Shown piece by piece: positions 1 to 11,262 of a DNA stretch of 64,000 nucleotides. The DNA is taken from contig BSBN01001750.1 of the NCBI GenBank assembly GCA_027924645.1, positions 310,001 through 374,000 of the forward strand. The letters run 5' to 3'. The position numbers and the translations under genes are program-made. The notes below the pieces were generated by a model that saw only the letters and a list, made by a program, of their open reading frames with translations, was not told the origin of the DNA and made no database searches. Source of the stretch: Cunninghamia lanceolata (Eukaryota > Streptophyta > Pinopsida > Cupressales > Cupressaceae). How positions within the stretch are numbered: the first letter of the stretch is position 1; each line of letters starts with the position of its first letter.

Positions 1-1100
1 TTCAGCGTCACCATCATCTCACTTACCTACATTATAAAGAATCTTCTTTAAAAAAGAGCCCGCTTAAATTTACCAACTATTTTCACTAATTCTTTTTTAT
101 GATATAATTTAGTTTTTTATCATTCCTAATTTAAAAGACAACCCAAAGCCCAAAATCAATTCCCCAGTCCATTACTAAATCTTATTTCTTACTGTGCACC
201 ATAAATTTTCAAATAAAAGTAAACAAAGTACTACTTAAAAAGCAAATAAACGCCAAAAAAATAATAAAACGAAAGAAAAAAATCACCTCTTATTCAGCTT
301 CAGTCTGCCAATATATGAAGATAATCCTCAGACAAATTTTTCCATTTCAACGTTTCACAAATTCCAAAACCCTCACTTTCTTTTGGGTTTCAAAATCCTC
401 TGCAATTACAACACCAAATGAAGCGAAAACAAGCTCGCTACATTCGTCTCACAAATCTCCAATCAATGTGCCGAGTGAAAAATCAATATGAACAACACAA
501 TCGCCAAGAAAATTCGCTTGCAATTGTCTCTGAAAGCACGGCAGAAATTTATTTAAACCCTTGGAAAACCTTTGTTAAACATCTGTATTTATTTTGCATA
601 CATTGCCAGTTTCTGACGCGGGAAATTTATTATTATTTAGTTATGATTATATTTAGTAGTACATGCAAATATTCTTTTAACTTAAATTTATAGATAATTA
701 TTTGTATTACTAGATAATTGTTTATTCTTATTAATAGAAAATATTTATTTTTTATTATTTTATTTTTCTTAAAAGATGTATACTTATTTACTCAAAAATT
801 ATTAAAATATTATATAAAGTACTATTTATCTAGCATATTATTGGTTTTGTGTTGGATTTTTTAAATTAAAATCAACTCTTGACTTGTGTTTCTATTTTCT
901 GGGGTTTTTTTAGCAATTTTAAAGAATGTTTTTTTTTCCTTTTTTAAGGTTCTAGTACTCAATATAACACAAACTCATAGTTGTTTTTTGTAATGAGAAG
1001 AAGATTAAAAAATGGAGAATTAAAAACACACTTTGCAACCACCAACTATTATTTCTTTGAGTGTTAAAGTGTTTCCTTTCTCTCTTATAATAAACTTTTA
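1..1100. other. AT-rich sequence, no gene recognised
   Basis: This stretch is strongly AT-rich with long A and T runs. One open frame (418-693, 91 codons) starts with a Lys/Arg-rich stretch but has no recognisable domain, and I see no convincing splice sites around it. It could be unique flanking DNA or an old, unrecognised repeat. Nothing further can be supported. Confidence 0.4.
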
Positions 1101-1260
1101 AATTGGTTGAAGAAAATCATTGAAACCATAGTTAATTTCAGAATCTTCAATGAATGCATTCTTCCTTATTAGATAGAAAAGACATAAAATATAATAAATC
1201 ATTCAATTTTTTATACATAATATTGTGTAGTTCTTTTACAAGCATTATACTTATCCTTTG
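1100..1260 (+). repeat. Dispersed repeat, copy 1 (copy 2 at 54131-54480)
   Basis: This segment matches 54131-54480 by eye. Shared blocks include ttggttga, cttcaat(g)aatgcattc, gacataaaat and the run ttatacataatattgtgtag. The copy at 54 kb is interrupted by a SINE that this copy lacks, so this one serves as a related empty site. The nature of the underlying repeat is unknown. Confidence 0.6.
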
Positions 1261-1716
1261 TATATGCTAAAAATTGGAAAGTAAATAAAAAATATTGTGA
1301 TCTTATTCCAATGCCTACATAACTCAAGAAATAATCAAAGTACACAATAATTAAATTCAAATCAAACAATAATAAATGTTACCACACAATGATGTTTATT
1401 CCTTGGTGTGTTGAGATGTGGATTGCTCAAGAGTCTCAAGCATAACCTTGGTTGCAATGGCGTGATAAGAGCTCAATTCTAGAGAGTAAATTTGCATAAA
1501 AATGGATCCTTTTTGGTTGGGATGAGGCTTTATTTATAGATTTTTGGTGATGGAGGGATAAGGATTTGATTTTGGAAATAAGGATTTGATTTTGGAAATA
1601 AAGATTTAATTTTTGCTTTATTTGATCAAAAGAGAAATAAATCAAGAAGATAAAATAAAATTTGAAAATATAAAAGGGATTTGATTTTTATTTTAAAAGG
1701 AGACAAAGAATGAGAG

Positions 1717-2080
1717 GATAATTGATCTAATTAATTTAATTAATTAGATACACATAGTTAGAAATCGAAAGAAATCAAGAAGATAAGATGAGATATGACA
1801 TGATAATTGATAAGATTATCTAATTAATTTAATTAATTAGATACACACAAGTTAGAAATGGAAAGAAATCAAGAAGAAGATAATTTATTAATTAAATAAA
1901 TATTTGGTTTATTTAATTAATGTTGGAATATGATTTAATTAATTAAATAATTATAAATTATTTAATTAACATTAAAAATGAATTAATTAATTGTAAATTA
2001 TTTAATTAATGCTAAGAAGTGGGAAAATTAATTTAATTAAATAATTAAGAATTATTTAATTAATGTGAAAGTATAGAAAA
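1717..2080. repeat. Low-complexity TTAATTAA-rich repeats
   Basis: Two imperfect copies of a block of about 95 bp (taattaatttaattaatta, gatacaca, gttagaaat, gaaagaaatcaagaaga) lie at about 1727-1795 and 1817-1880. They are followed by repeated tttaattaat / aattaattaa tracts to about 2060. The block looks like the inner part of an LTR rather than a gene. Confidence 0.55.
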
Positions 2081-2129
2081 TGAATAATTAAGTTGGGAAG
2101 TAATGAGAATGTGATGTAGTGAAAATGCA

Positions 2130-2184
2130 TTGGCAAATTTTAGGTGTCTACATTTTGCCCTTCTTTGAGATGGTGTTGCAAAGT
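2130..2184 (-). mobile_element. Probable inner edge of an older LTR with adjoining PPT-like tract
   Basis: The sequence ends in ggtgtctaca at 2154 and is followed by ttttgcccttctttgaga. On the minus strand this reads as a purine-rich tract directly before TGTAGACACC, the arrangement expected at the start of a 3' LTR. If so, 8249 onward is the interior of the same element, separated by insertion of element A. The other LTR was not found in the window, so this is an inference. Confidence 0.35.
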
Positions 2185-3395
2185 TGTAAAGGGAAAATTT
2201 TGGATAGGTTTGATTAGATGGTTTGTTTGGGCCTATCCTCCTTTCACCATTACATTCAAGGACTTTGGGTCAAGTGGCAATGCACTATCAGACCCTTGGT
2301 CACTTAGGAATGCAAGAAACTTAGATTTGTGTGATTTGATTGTCAATTATGCTCAATTATACATCAAAACCCTAATTATGCAAATACGGAAGCAAATAGA
2401 CAAATTACTAAAAATGCTGCGACAGGAAAATGTAAAATGACAGATAAACGTGCACCTATTTTCAAAGTTTGGGATGCGGAACAGTTGGGGACTAATGAGC
2501 AAGCGTCGTAGACCAGTGCCTTGATTTCTATCAAGATCTGGGAACTTGATCTGCAACCTATTCCTGTTGTCACAGAGATTTTTTCGTTGCAGGAATTGGA
2601 GGACTTATGAGCGGGCACCCGAGTCTAGGGCCCTATTTTCAACACTTTCTTGCAACTCCACTTTTCCTGCTTCTTCAACCTGTAACCTACAATCACAAAA
2701 AAATGGAGAGGGGGTTGCGGTGTTTAGAGGCTTGCCTTAGTCAAGCCCCGGAGAGGCATTCAAGTCTTCCGAACACCGTTGTCAGAGAGAGTGCATGCCC
2801 TTGGGAGGCAGAGGTAAAAACCAAATGATCAATTCTTAAAAACACAAATGATGTCACCTTGTAGTGAAGATCTCAAGGAAGGAAGAAACTCTTCATGCCA
2901 TGAGGCGATGGATGCTCAAATCTGCAAATACAAACACATAAACAACACAATATCTGCTCTTGCTACACAATGAATGCCTTGAATCACTTCTACACAAGCT
3001 CATGAATCAAAATTGCCATCTAATGTCCATCTAGTTTACAAATGAATGCCTAAACATGCTTATATATGCAACTACAAACACTCCCGCCAAGAATTTCGTA
3101 ATTTAAACTTACTGTGTCGACATAAGACCTAAATAATGGTCACAAGCCAACACTTAAAATTTGGGCCTGACCCAAAATAGGGTAGGACTAGGGTGCGGGC
3201 GCCCAAGTCCTCCCTCCCTATTTTGGTCAGGGTTAGGTTCAAGGGATCCCCCTATGTCCCATTTGTCATGAAACTTAGGATTCATTTCATCAGGATGTCA
3301 AAATGTGATGCAAGATGTCCTAAATGCAGATAAAAGATCTGAGAGCTAAACCTTATGAGGGAAAAGCCCCCAAGGGGACATTTACTAATGTTACA
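2185..3395 (-). repeat. Element A, 3' LTR
   Basis: This LTR of about 1.2 kb is bounded by TG...CA and near-identical to 7016-8243. It is the 3' LTR because the coding frame and leader read on the minus strand. It holds two copies of a GGGCGCCCAAGTCC-like motif (about 2606 and 3197) and a long inverted repeat at 3165-3232. Confidence 0.85.
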
Positions 3396-5306
3396 TTTAG
3401 CCCACACTTTAATGTATGTATAAACGCAAGGCCAATACATGCATTAAAGTATGGTCAACAAACACAACAAACACGCCAAGCACAGAGAAGACACACCAAA
3501 CACATTGAAGACATTGACATGCACACAAAACATGGAAAACGCGGCAGATGCATAGAAGACAGTTAATGCATTGAAGACATGAATGATTTCTTTTCTTTTT
3601 CTTTTTCTCATATATATGAAATGCAAATGCAAGTACAAGGAAAGTAAACACACCTCCCATAATGCAGGAAGCATTCATTGTGCTAGTCTTTAAACTACAT
3701 ATATGGGGCAACACACATGCAAGACACGTCAAACCTCCCAAAATGCAGGAAGCACTCATCGCGCTGGTCTTTAGACTACATATGGGGCAACAAAGCAAGC
3801 ATGCCAAACACACACACTTTGAAGACACGGAGAAAACACGGCAGACAAGCAATGGAGTGTTCCTATTTATAGGCTCATCACCATCTCAGGCACATTATAG
3901 GTACACACCGACACTTGGGCTTCACCACAACAATCGCCGAAGACACACTTAAGGGTTGAGTTAGTAACAGAATAGCTCCCCGCCTCCCAATGAGGACTTT
4001 TTGAAAATGACAGGCTGGGCACTCTCCACAAGAGATACACCACCCCCACCTCTATAGAGGGCTTAAGATGATTGATTGATTGATTGATTGCAAACAAACT
4101 CAGAGTGTAGGAAGTACTCATCGCACTAGTCTTTAAACTGCACCTGAGGACAAGCACGTTGCTAACATCTACAACAAACAACTTACCTTATATATGCCCC
4201 CACCTTAAGGTGGTTGATATCACACATCGATATCAAGCATGTTAAGGTAGAAAGAAAACACACAAGGGAACACATATTTTTGCAAAGCTCATGCCCCCCG
4301 GAGGTGACATGTACTTTACGATCGCCAAATGTTCCCACAAACACATCCCTGCAAGAAACATGTTAGTGTCCACATAATCATGATAAACAACAACATCAAT
4401 GCATATGATCAATCACACAAAGAGCTAAGGTTATACTAAAAATTCAAAGATCACGGATAACTGTGGGGCTATATCATGAAAATCTCATAACTGAGTGTCA
4501 CCAAGGTGAGATTCAAAGACCAACAAAGTGCATGAAGCAGCAATATTGTTAAAGTTTGTAAGTGAGATAAAAAAAATCATCAAAATCACTATGCAGAAAG
4601 CATGGAGTGCTTTTACTAGCCAAGCATCGGATAATATGTACAACCCCATCGTCATATTAGGAACTAAGTCCAATTTTTTATTCCTCGCTAAAGGGACGCT
4701 AGGTCCGCATTAGTATAAATGTTTTTCGTCATTTGCCCGCTAGATAGAAACACTAGAGGAAGGGAAACTATAAATAAGATTGGAGAAACAAGTGTCTTAG
4801 GGACAGTCATGTACGAGGGTGCCCCCAAGTCACCAATCGCAATGTTATGTCCATAAGACACAACACACAACAATGAAATCAAAGAGAGGCAATATAGAAG
4901 AATGATGATACAAATAGAAGAAGGTCACAATAGAGGTTGTCTCCTGGTATCTCGGACCTTACAAGAGAATCAGGGGTCATCCCAGGAGGCCTAAACAACA
5001 CATAACACATCACGGGGGAAGCACATCATGAGAGAGATAAAGGGTTAGAAATACTTACCTGTATGGAGATTCATGTTAGAAGTTATTGTCGGGGAGGTGA
5101 TGTTCTTCCCATATCCAAATGCTAGAAAGAGATGTAAGTTGTTCCATTTGTCTGTCTAATGTACTTTGGTTATTTTCTCATCCTTGTAAGGATAACAGGG
5201 GAGGAATCTCAACATGAATATCATCTCTTCGTGGACTAGGTGGGTTATGAAATTGTTCCTTATCCACATCGATCACACCAAATAGGTCAAGATAGTCAAA
5301 ACAGTC

Positions 5307-5786
5307 TTACATTGTCACAATGTCATCCATTAATGCTTCACTTTGGCTAGGGGCATTATTGGAATTACTAGAGCTATCCCTAGTTTTCTCTTCTGAGTTG
5401 TCTGAATGTTCAGTTACAGGAGAAGTAGGGTAGCTTGTGAATTCATCATCACTCCCATAATCATTGTCAATGTCATCACCATATGTTTCAGCTATTAATT
5501 CCAAACTATTAAGAGAAGTGTCATGCTCTTCATTCAAAGTGTGTTTTATCAGTTCTTCTACTACCCAAGGGTATGTATTTATGAGAGATATGAAGTTGTT
5601 AAGATCAGATACATAGTCAAGGATTTCGAAGGAAGATGACACAAATATATCCTTGTGATACATAGCTTGTATATAAGTAATGGCATGAGGATGCATACTG
5701 AGAAATTTGTAGAGATTTTCAAATTTTGTGATATATGCATGTAAAGATTCCAAAGAGCATTGAGAGGACGAGGTCATGAGTGCCAA
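5307..5786 (-). CDS. Element A acidic protein, unknown function (159 aa)
   Basis: This is the only sizeable open frame inside element A, directly downstream of the long AT-rich leader. The first 85 or so residues look globular (FENLYKFLSMHP, ILDYVSDLNNFI, PWVVEELIKH). The rest is acidic and Ser-rich (YGDDIDNDYGSDDEF, then a Ser/Asn stretch). No zinc knuckle, protease or polymerase motif is visible. Past the stop, the frame still reads a segment that resembles the tail of the B gag region (NPPSPRRDDIHVEIPPLLSL against NPPRPRREEIYVEVPPPLSL). The N-terminal part may thus be a divergent or replaced Gag. Whether it is translated cannot be judged. Confidence 0.45.
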   Translation of the reverse strand: MALMTSSSQCSLESLHAYITKFENLYKFLSMHPHAITYIQAMYHKDIFVSSSFEILDYVSDLNNFISLINTYPWVVEELIKHTLNEEHDTSLNSLELIAETYGDDIDNDYGSDDEFTSYPTSPVTEHSDNSEEKTRDSSSNSNNAPSQSEALMDDIVTM

Positions 5787-5799
5787 AATCAGATTTTAA

Positions 5800-7015
5800 A
5801 AGTTTTTCAAAAGATATGCAAAAGACAAGTGCAAAACTATATGCAGAAATGACCTAAAATGCTTGGTTTTTTGTACTTTTTTAATGCAAATATATGAAAG
5901 AAAAGGTGTTGTAAATATTTTGATCAGGGGCAGAAAATAATATGTCTGATATGAGTCTAATACAGCAATAATATCCTTCACAACACACTTTTGATGCAAA
6001 CCTAGAATGACGACAAGTCAAAACCTAGTGAAAATGCCCTAAAGTATGCAATTTTTCACAATTTTTTAATCCCAAGACCTAATGAAAGAGGTGTTGTATT
6101 TTATGAGATGTAGAAAATAATAGCAATGATATCAGTCACCTACAATCATAAAATCTTTTACAACACGCTTGGAGTGCAATCTAGGTCAAACCCTATATAG
6201 CAAAATGTGCAATTTTTCATCAAATTTTCAATACAAGAGCCCAATAAAAAGGTGTTGTAAAGATTTTTAGGAGGGGCAAAAGATAATAACCCTAATAATA
6301 GCCCATTAATGCAAAATATTCTTCACAACATGCCTATGGTGTAAAATTAGAGAGTCGATAAGGCCAAATCTACTAAAAATCAAGGTTTTTCAAGCCCTAG
6401 GCATAGGATCTTAATGCAAAATGCTATATGAATGTATTACAATCTAATTTATGATGAAAATTATTTCTACTTAGATATGAAAATGATTTTCAAACCCTAC
6501 AATGCAAAATGCAAGTGCAAATCTAATGAAAAATTAATGAAAATGCTAGTTTTTGTTGAAATTCTCTATGTAAAAATGCAAATTTTTGAGATCTAAATGC
6601 AAATTTACACTAAAATGCAACACTACAGAAAAATGCAATTTTGAATGAGTGTCTAAGATCAGTAGAAATTTTTGAAACAAGATTTTACCTACAAACCCTA
6701 GTTTTTGAAATTACTAGGTTATATGCAAAATTCAAATTTTCCCACAAAACCCTAGCAATTTTATGATGAAAATGCAATGCAAGTGATTGAATTTTTGTAA
6801 TTTTCTACAATTTATCTTAGATCTAATGTAAAAATAAAAAATTTGATGAAATTCAAATTAATTGATGCAAAATAGAAACCCTAGAATGCGATTTTTTTTG
6901 TAATTTTTCCAATGCAATAAGATGAATGATGATATGAATGAATAAAATCAATGCAAATCTGAAGCAAAATAATCAGCAAGGTGCAAAAAAGTCCAACAAC
7001 ACGAGTTCAACAAAA
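5800..7015 (-). other. Element A untranslated leader and primer-binding region
   Basis: This AT-rich stretch has repeated short phrases (aaaatgcaa, ggtgttgta, accctag) and no open frame of note. It parallels 32160-36036 of element B (less insertion E). The bases next to the 5' LTR (caacacgagttcaacaaaa) match the same place in B (aacacgggttcaccaaaa). On the minus strand B reads TGGTGAACCCGTG, a likely primer-binding site, and the A version is degraded. Confidence 0.55.
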
Positions 7016-8243
7016 TGTAAAGGGGAAATTTTGGATAGGTTTGATTAGATGGTTTGTTTGGGCCTATCCTCCTTTCACCATTACATTCAAGGACTTTGGG
7101 TCGAGTGGCAATGCACTATTAGACCCTTGGTCACTTAGGAATGTAGGGAAACTTTTATTTGATTATCAATTATGCTCAATTATATATCAAAACCTTAATT
7201 ATGCAAATACAAAAGCAAACAGACAAATTACTGAAAATGCTGCGATAGGAAGATGTAAAATGACAGATAAACGTGCACCTGTTTTCAAAGTTCAGGAAGC
7301 AGAACAGTCGGGGACTAATGAGCGGGCACCCTAGTCCAATGCCTTGATTTATGTCAGGATCTGGGAACTTGATCTACAACCTGTTCCTGCTGACACAGAG
7401 ATTTCTCCGTTGAACTGGAGGACTAATGAGTGGGCGCTCGAGTCCAGGGCCCTATTTTCAACTCTGATCTACAAATTTGACACTCTGCAACACTCTCTTG
7501 CAATTCCACTTTTCTAGATTCTTCAACCTATAACCTGCAATCACAGAAAAATGCGGAGGGGGTTGTGGTGTTTAGAGGCTTGCCTCAGTCAAGCCCCGAA
7601 GAGACATTCAAGTCTTTCGAACACCGTTGTCAGAGAGAGTGCATACCCTTGGGAGGCAAAGGCAAAAACTAAATGATAAATGCTCAAAAACACAAATAAT
7701 GTCACCTTGTAGTGAAGATCTCATGGAAGGAAGAAACTCTTCATGCCATGAGGAGATGGATGCTCAAATCTACAAATACAAACACATAAACAACACAATA
7801 TCTTCTCTTGGTACACAATGAATGCCTTGAATCACTTCTACATAAGCTCATGAATCAAAATTGCCATCTAATGTCCATCTAGTTTACAAATGAATACCTA
7901 AACATGCTTATATATGCAACTATAAACACTCTCGCCAAGAATTTTGTAATTCAAACTTACTGTGTCGGCATAGGACCTAAATAACGGTCACAAGTTGACA
8001 CTTAAAATTTGGGCCTGACCCAAAATAGGGCAGGACTAGGGTGTGGGTGCCCAAGTCCTCCCTCCCTATTTTGGTTAGGGTTAGGTTCAAGGGATCCCCC
8101 TAGGTCCCATTTGTCATGAAACTTAAGGTTCATTTCATCAGGATGTCAAAATGTGATGCAAGATGTCCTAAATGCAGATGAAAGACCCAGGAGCTAAACC
8201 TTATGAGGGAAAAGCCCCCAAGGGGACATTTTTTTACGTTACA
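7016..8243 (-). repeat. Element A, 5' LTR
   Basis: This is the direct repeat of 2185-3395, bounded by TGTAAAGGG and TTACA. It is the 5' LTR because the leader adjoins its left edge on the minus strand. The inverted repeat seen in the other LTR recurs here at about 8014-8080. Confidence 0.85.
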
Positions 8244-9006
8244 GAAGTAACATCATTTCAAAGAAGTTTAAAACGTAGTGTGGTGTTGGATAGAAGAAGA
8301 CTTTGGTTTAGAAGAATATGATTGGAAAAAAGTGATTGGATTAGAGATGGTGATGCCCCAGTCACTTGAAGCGAAGGTGACAAGGAAAGATAATGGTAAG
8401 TTAATGAATAAGTTGAATGATGATGATGCCCCCTTGAGAGGATAGGTAGGTTCAAAGAACACATATGTGTTCTAGAAATGAAAGGAGAGGAAATTGTTAG
8501 TAGGTAGAGAGATTTAGATGAAGATGAAAAAGTTAGATGAAAGATGGAAGAATGACGAGAGAAGAATGGATGCATTGATGTAGGATGATATAAGAATAGA
8601 AGAATTGATCAAATTGTGAAAGCTATAAATATTTATTAGGATGGATGGGTGAGATGGATGGGATGATTTGTTTTAGGTTATGCTGGAAAAATATAAAGAG
8701 CAATCCTTCTTTTGATATAGCATATGGATGTTATGCACCAGGGTATATAAGACCAAGGTGACGATGTATCTAATGCATAAGATAGACACATGAAAAGATA
8801 AAGGTCACAAGCAACCCTATACCAAATAGCACCATGATATTGAAGACCATGATATTGTTGTGGTAGGTAGGTTACAAAGACCAATGCAAATGCAAGACAA
8901 AAGATGCAAGATAAAAAGATACAAGATAAGATAAAAGATACTATTGGGAAAAAGATAATTAAATAAGAATTGACTAGATAGGAGCCACCCAAGATCTAGG
9001 ACTTCA
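8244..9006. other. Unassigned sequence between element A and the copia LTR
   Basis: Purine-rich sequence, with many gatgaaga and aagaagaat runs, carries short open frames only. It is probably the interior of the element whose LTR edge lies near 2154, since insertion of A would separate the two. No domain is recognisable. Confidence 0.3.
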
Positions 9007-9376
9007 TGAAAGCACAAGAGAGACAATGAGAAAATAATTCTATTCTATAAATGAATACAAAATTGTTTATCTTATGTTACAATGTACTTGAAGAGCCTTG
9101 CTTATAAAGACAAGGATGAGAGTAGTCATGTGACAAGTGTCTTAATCTTATGACACATGTCAACTATAGCACATGTGTAGGATAAGACAACTATAAGATA
9201 ACTATCAACACATAGCTACAACTAGACACAACTAGAAACATATAGTAGACTCACTAAGTCAACTTAACATGTGAATTATGTATGAGTCTATTATTTAACT
9301 AATAAATAGTTAAATAATATGAATTAATCTCACAACAAGGGAAACTAGATAGGAAATATCCCTATTCACATTAACA
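9007..9376 (-). repeat. Element H (copia-type), probable 3' LTR
   Basis: The right edge is firm: cacattaaca is followed at 9377 by a C-run that on the minus strand is a classic polypurine tract (taaggggggg) before TGTTAATG. The left edge (TGAAAGCAC at 9007) is inferred from the usual copia pattern, in which the LTR ends in a gagacaatgag / tgaaagcac-type sequence. No matching 5' LTR was found to the right of 49.6 kb, so H is probably truncated at its 5' end. Confidence 0.55.
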
Positions 9377-9383
9377 CCCCCCC

Positions 9384-10518
9384 TTAAATGCAACTTAGGG
9401 AGAAGTTGTCTAATGCAAAGATGGATAGGTCCTGGCTACTAGGCCATGTTAGGTACCCATGTACAACAAATCCCAAGTGGAGTAAAGGAGAAAACCTCAT
9501 GGGAAAAAACTCCTCTCTAAAAGTGAGAATGCATACAAACATGTACAAGTGATGGAATGATAGAAGAATCAAGACCCCCCAAATACAACATACATCACAT
9601 ATATACAATCTATAGCCCCCCCATAAGAGGGAAAGAATAAGACAAGATGCCCCCCCAAGAATGAAGTAGCTCATGTGCCAATGGTGAGTGCTTGAAGAAG
9701 AAGACCAAAGAGGATCCAAAACCTGCAAACAACATTCCTCCCCTTGGGAAGAAACCAATCCACTGGTGTATGTCAAAGAAACTTCAACTCCATAACAAGA
9801 GATGAGGGAAGAAGTCTCATGAAATATGATGTCGCTAAAAATTGTTCATGTCTCCATGTTGATGCCGAATGATACCACAATCATTTCAGGAATCTCAGGC
9901 CTCACTGATGAAAGTGACAATCTAGGATCTAGTGGAAACTAAAAATCATCAAGCTCCAAAGACAAAGATGGGTTAACAATAGTTTTGCTATGATTGTCAT
10001 CAAAGAGGAGAGATAACCCCTCAAATGTGTCCTCCAAATCTAGAAGATGGGACTCACAAAACAAATCTGAAATACATGTCAAGTACTCATCCCACAAAGC
10101 TATATCTGAAAGACAAAAAGCATCCTATTGAACTGAAGCACTGAACTCTAAAGAAGCAAGAGGTGGAGAAGATGGAAGTGTAGCACATGTCTTAAGAACC
10201 GATGAAGAGGCAAGAATACCAAGGTTCAAGTTACCAAACTTCTCCTCTAAAATGTGATTCACAAAAGGAGGGTGAATGTCAATAAATGGATCTGAATCAT
10301 CATCAAGAGAGAAACCATGAAAGGTGTATGGCCAGGATGTATGATCAACCACCCTGGTAGCAATAAGCTATGTGCTCTCCAAGTCTCTGATAATAACCAA
10401 CTCAAGTGTGAACTCCACTATCTTTCTTGTACCACTATAAGTAATTTGATATACGAAAAAAAATTTATTGGTCAAAGAAGGCACACAAAGTACATCATTG
10501 AAAGTACCTTCACCAATA
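9384..10518 (-). pseudogene. Element H downstream coding module, decayed, in place of pol
   Basis: The minus strand first continues the family's gag-pre-integrase-like region (GTIDIGEGTFNDVLCVPSL, then IATRVVDHTSWPYTFHGF). Instead of integrase and reverse transcriptase it then reads ALWDEYLTCISDLFCESHLL and DLEDTFEGLSLLFDD. This second part closely resembles residues of the element E frame (HWDSYLADISSLFVESHLI, DLEDH). Stops interrupt it at 10368 and 10125 (both TAG) and further downstream, and there is a frame slip near 10525 relative to the protease. The last part reads hydrophobic segments and runs into the polypurine tract. I do not know its function. H appears to be a copia element whose polymerase genes were replaced or deleted. 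Confidence 0.5.
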
Positions 10519-10824
10519 TCAATAGTCCCTCCCAATTACATTCATATATGTGTTATTGCCCATCAAGATAGGTGGCATATCACACAACACAAATGAAGAA
10601 AACATATCCTTGGAAGAAGCCATATGATGAGAAGCACCTGAATCAAGAAGCCATTTACTCGATGTAGAACTTGTACTTGCACAAAGTATTTTACCTTTAT
10701 GTTTGTGATCCTTAGCTTTCCTTGCATAACCTAATTCAGAAAGTTCTGGCCATGTAGATGTAGAAGGAGTAGAAGAAGAACCATGTGATGGAAGATTGTT
10801 CTTTTGAACAAGTTGCATCAACAT
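10519..10824 (-). pseudogene. Element H copia-type aspartic protease remnant
   Basis: This encodes a retropepsin-like segment with the active-site motif WLLDSGASHHM followed by FSSFVLCDMPPILMGNN, typical of the Ty1/copia protease, which releases Gag and Pol products. It follows the Gag zinc-knuckle region in the same frame across a TAG at 10831-10833 (FKK*IDML, where the family usually has Gln). The frame is lost about 10525, just past VIGRDY. It is a fragment of a decayed polyprotein and not an independent gene. Confidence 0.75.
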
Positions 10825-10830
10825 GTCAAT

Positions 10831-11257
10831 CTATTTCTTAAAATAATTATGTTCATCATGCCCTAATTTCTTACAATAAGCACATATAGGCTTCTCCTTC
10901 TTAGGTGAATTTTGTGATTGATCTGTTTGTGGATTTTTCTTAGATTTCTTTTGTTTCTTGTCAGAAGTACTTGATGCTTTCCATTGCTTAGGTTGTCCAA
11001 CCACCAAAGCATGAGTCTGTGATGGCTTAATGATACCCATAGAAAGAAGCTTATTTTGCTCATGCATTAACATCTTAGAAAAGGATGCAAATGAAGGCAT
11101 AGTGAAAGTAAAACCCACAATTAACCTATGAGTGTGAAAGCTAGAAACAAAAGTTGCATATTGAGGATCAAGTTTATTCAACACATTGTAGATCAACTAG
11201 ATGTCCTTTTTCTCAATACCACATGCTTGACATTGTGCTCTTAGATCATTAACCTTA
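10831..11257 (-). pseudogene. Element H copia Gag, C-terminal half
   Basis: The minus strand reads a Ty1/copia Gag (UBN2 type): ITKVNDLRAQCQACGIEKKD, then after a TAG at 11197-11199, LIYNVLNKLDPQYATFVSSF and a Lys-rich linker. A zinc knuckle CAYCKKLGHDEHNY follows, in which the fourth metal ligand is Tyr instead of Cys. The frame begins exactly at the gttat duplication, and its upstream half resumes at 49227-49591, so insertion of element C cut this gene in two. Gag would form the particle and bind element RNA. This copy is dead because of stops, the insertion and the lost ligand. Confidence 0.8.
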
Positions 11258-11262
11258 GTTAT
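11258..11262 (+). repeat. Target duplication of element C, left copy (gttat)
   Basis: gttat directly precedes the TGTTGT start of element C and recurs at 49222-49226 directly after its terminal TAACA. Removing everything between rejoins the Gag frame of element H (PKKFSNIQDYIT to KVNDLRAQ). Confidence 0.92.

Larger units (their letters stand above)
2185..8243 (-). mobile_element. Element A: internally deleted LTR retrotransposon (same family as B)
   Basis: Two long direct repeats (2185-3395 and 7016-8243) start with TGTAAAGGG and end with GTTACA. They enclose 3.6 kb. The flanks are aaagt on the left and gaagt on the right, a 5-bp target duplication with one mismatch. The start of the interior (3396 on) matches that of element B (20547 on), and the leader (5800-7015) matches the leader of B. 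The only open frame is short, and neither a Gag core nor polymerase domains are visible. A is therefore a gag-less derivative that would need proteins from a relative. Confidence 0.85.

Noticed and set aside
418..693. Possible small host gene starting MKRKQARYIRL
   Set aside because: Only 91 codons in AT-rich DNA, with no domain, no visible splice structure and no supporting context.
3409..3852. Cys-rich minus-strand frame with CLACLLC-like repeats, similar to a secreted peptide
   Set aside because: It lies in the non-coding 3' part of element A. The Cys repeats come from short DNA repeats (gaagacacg-type words), and the matching part of B (20595-21018) is broken up.
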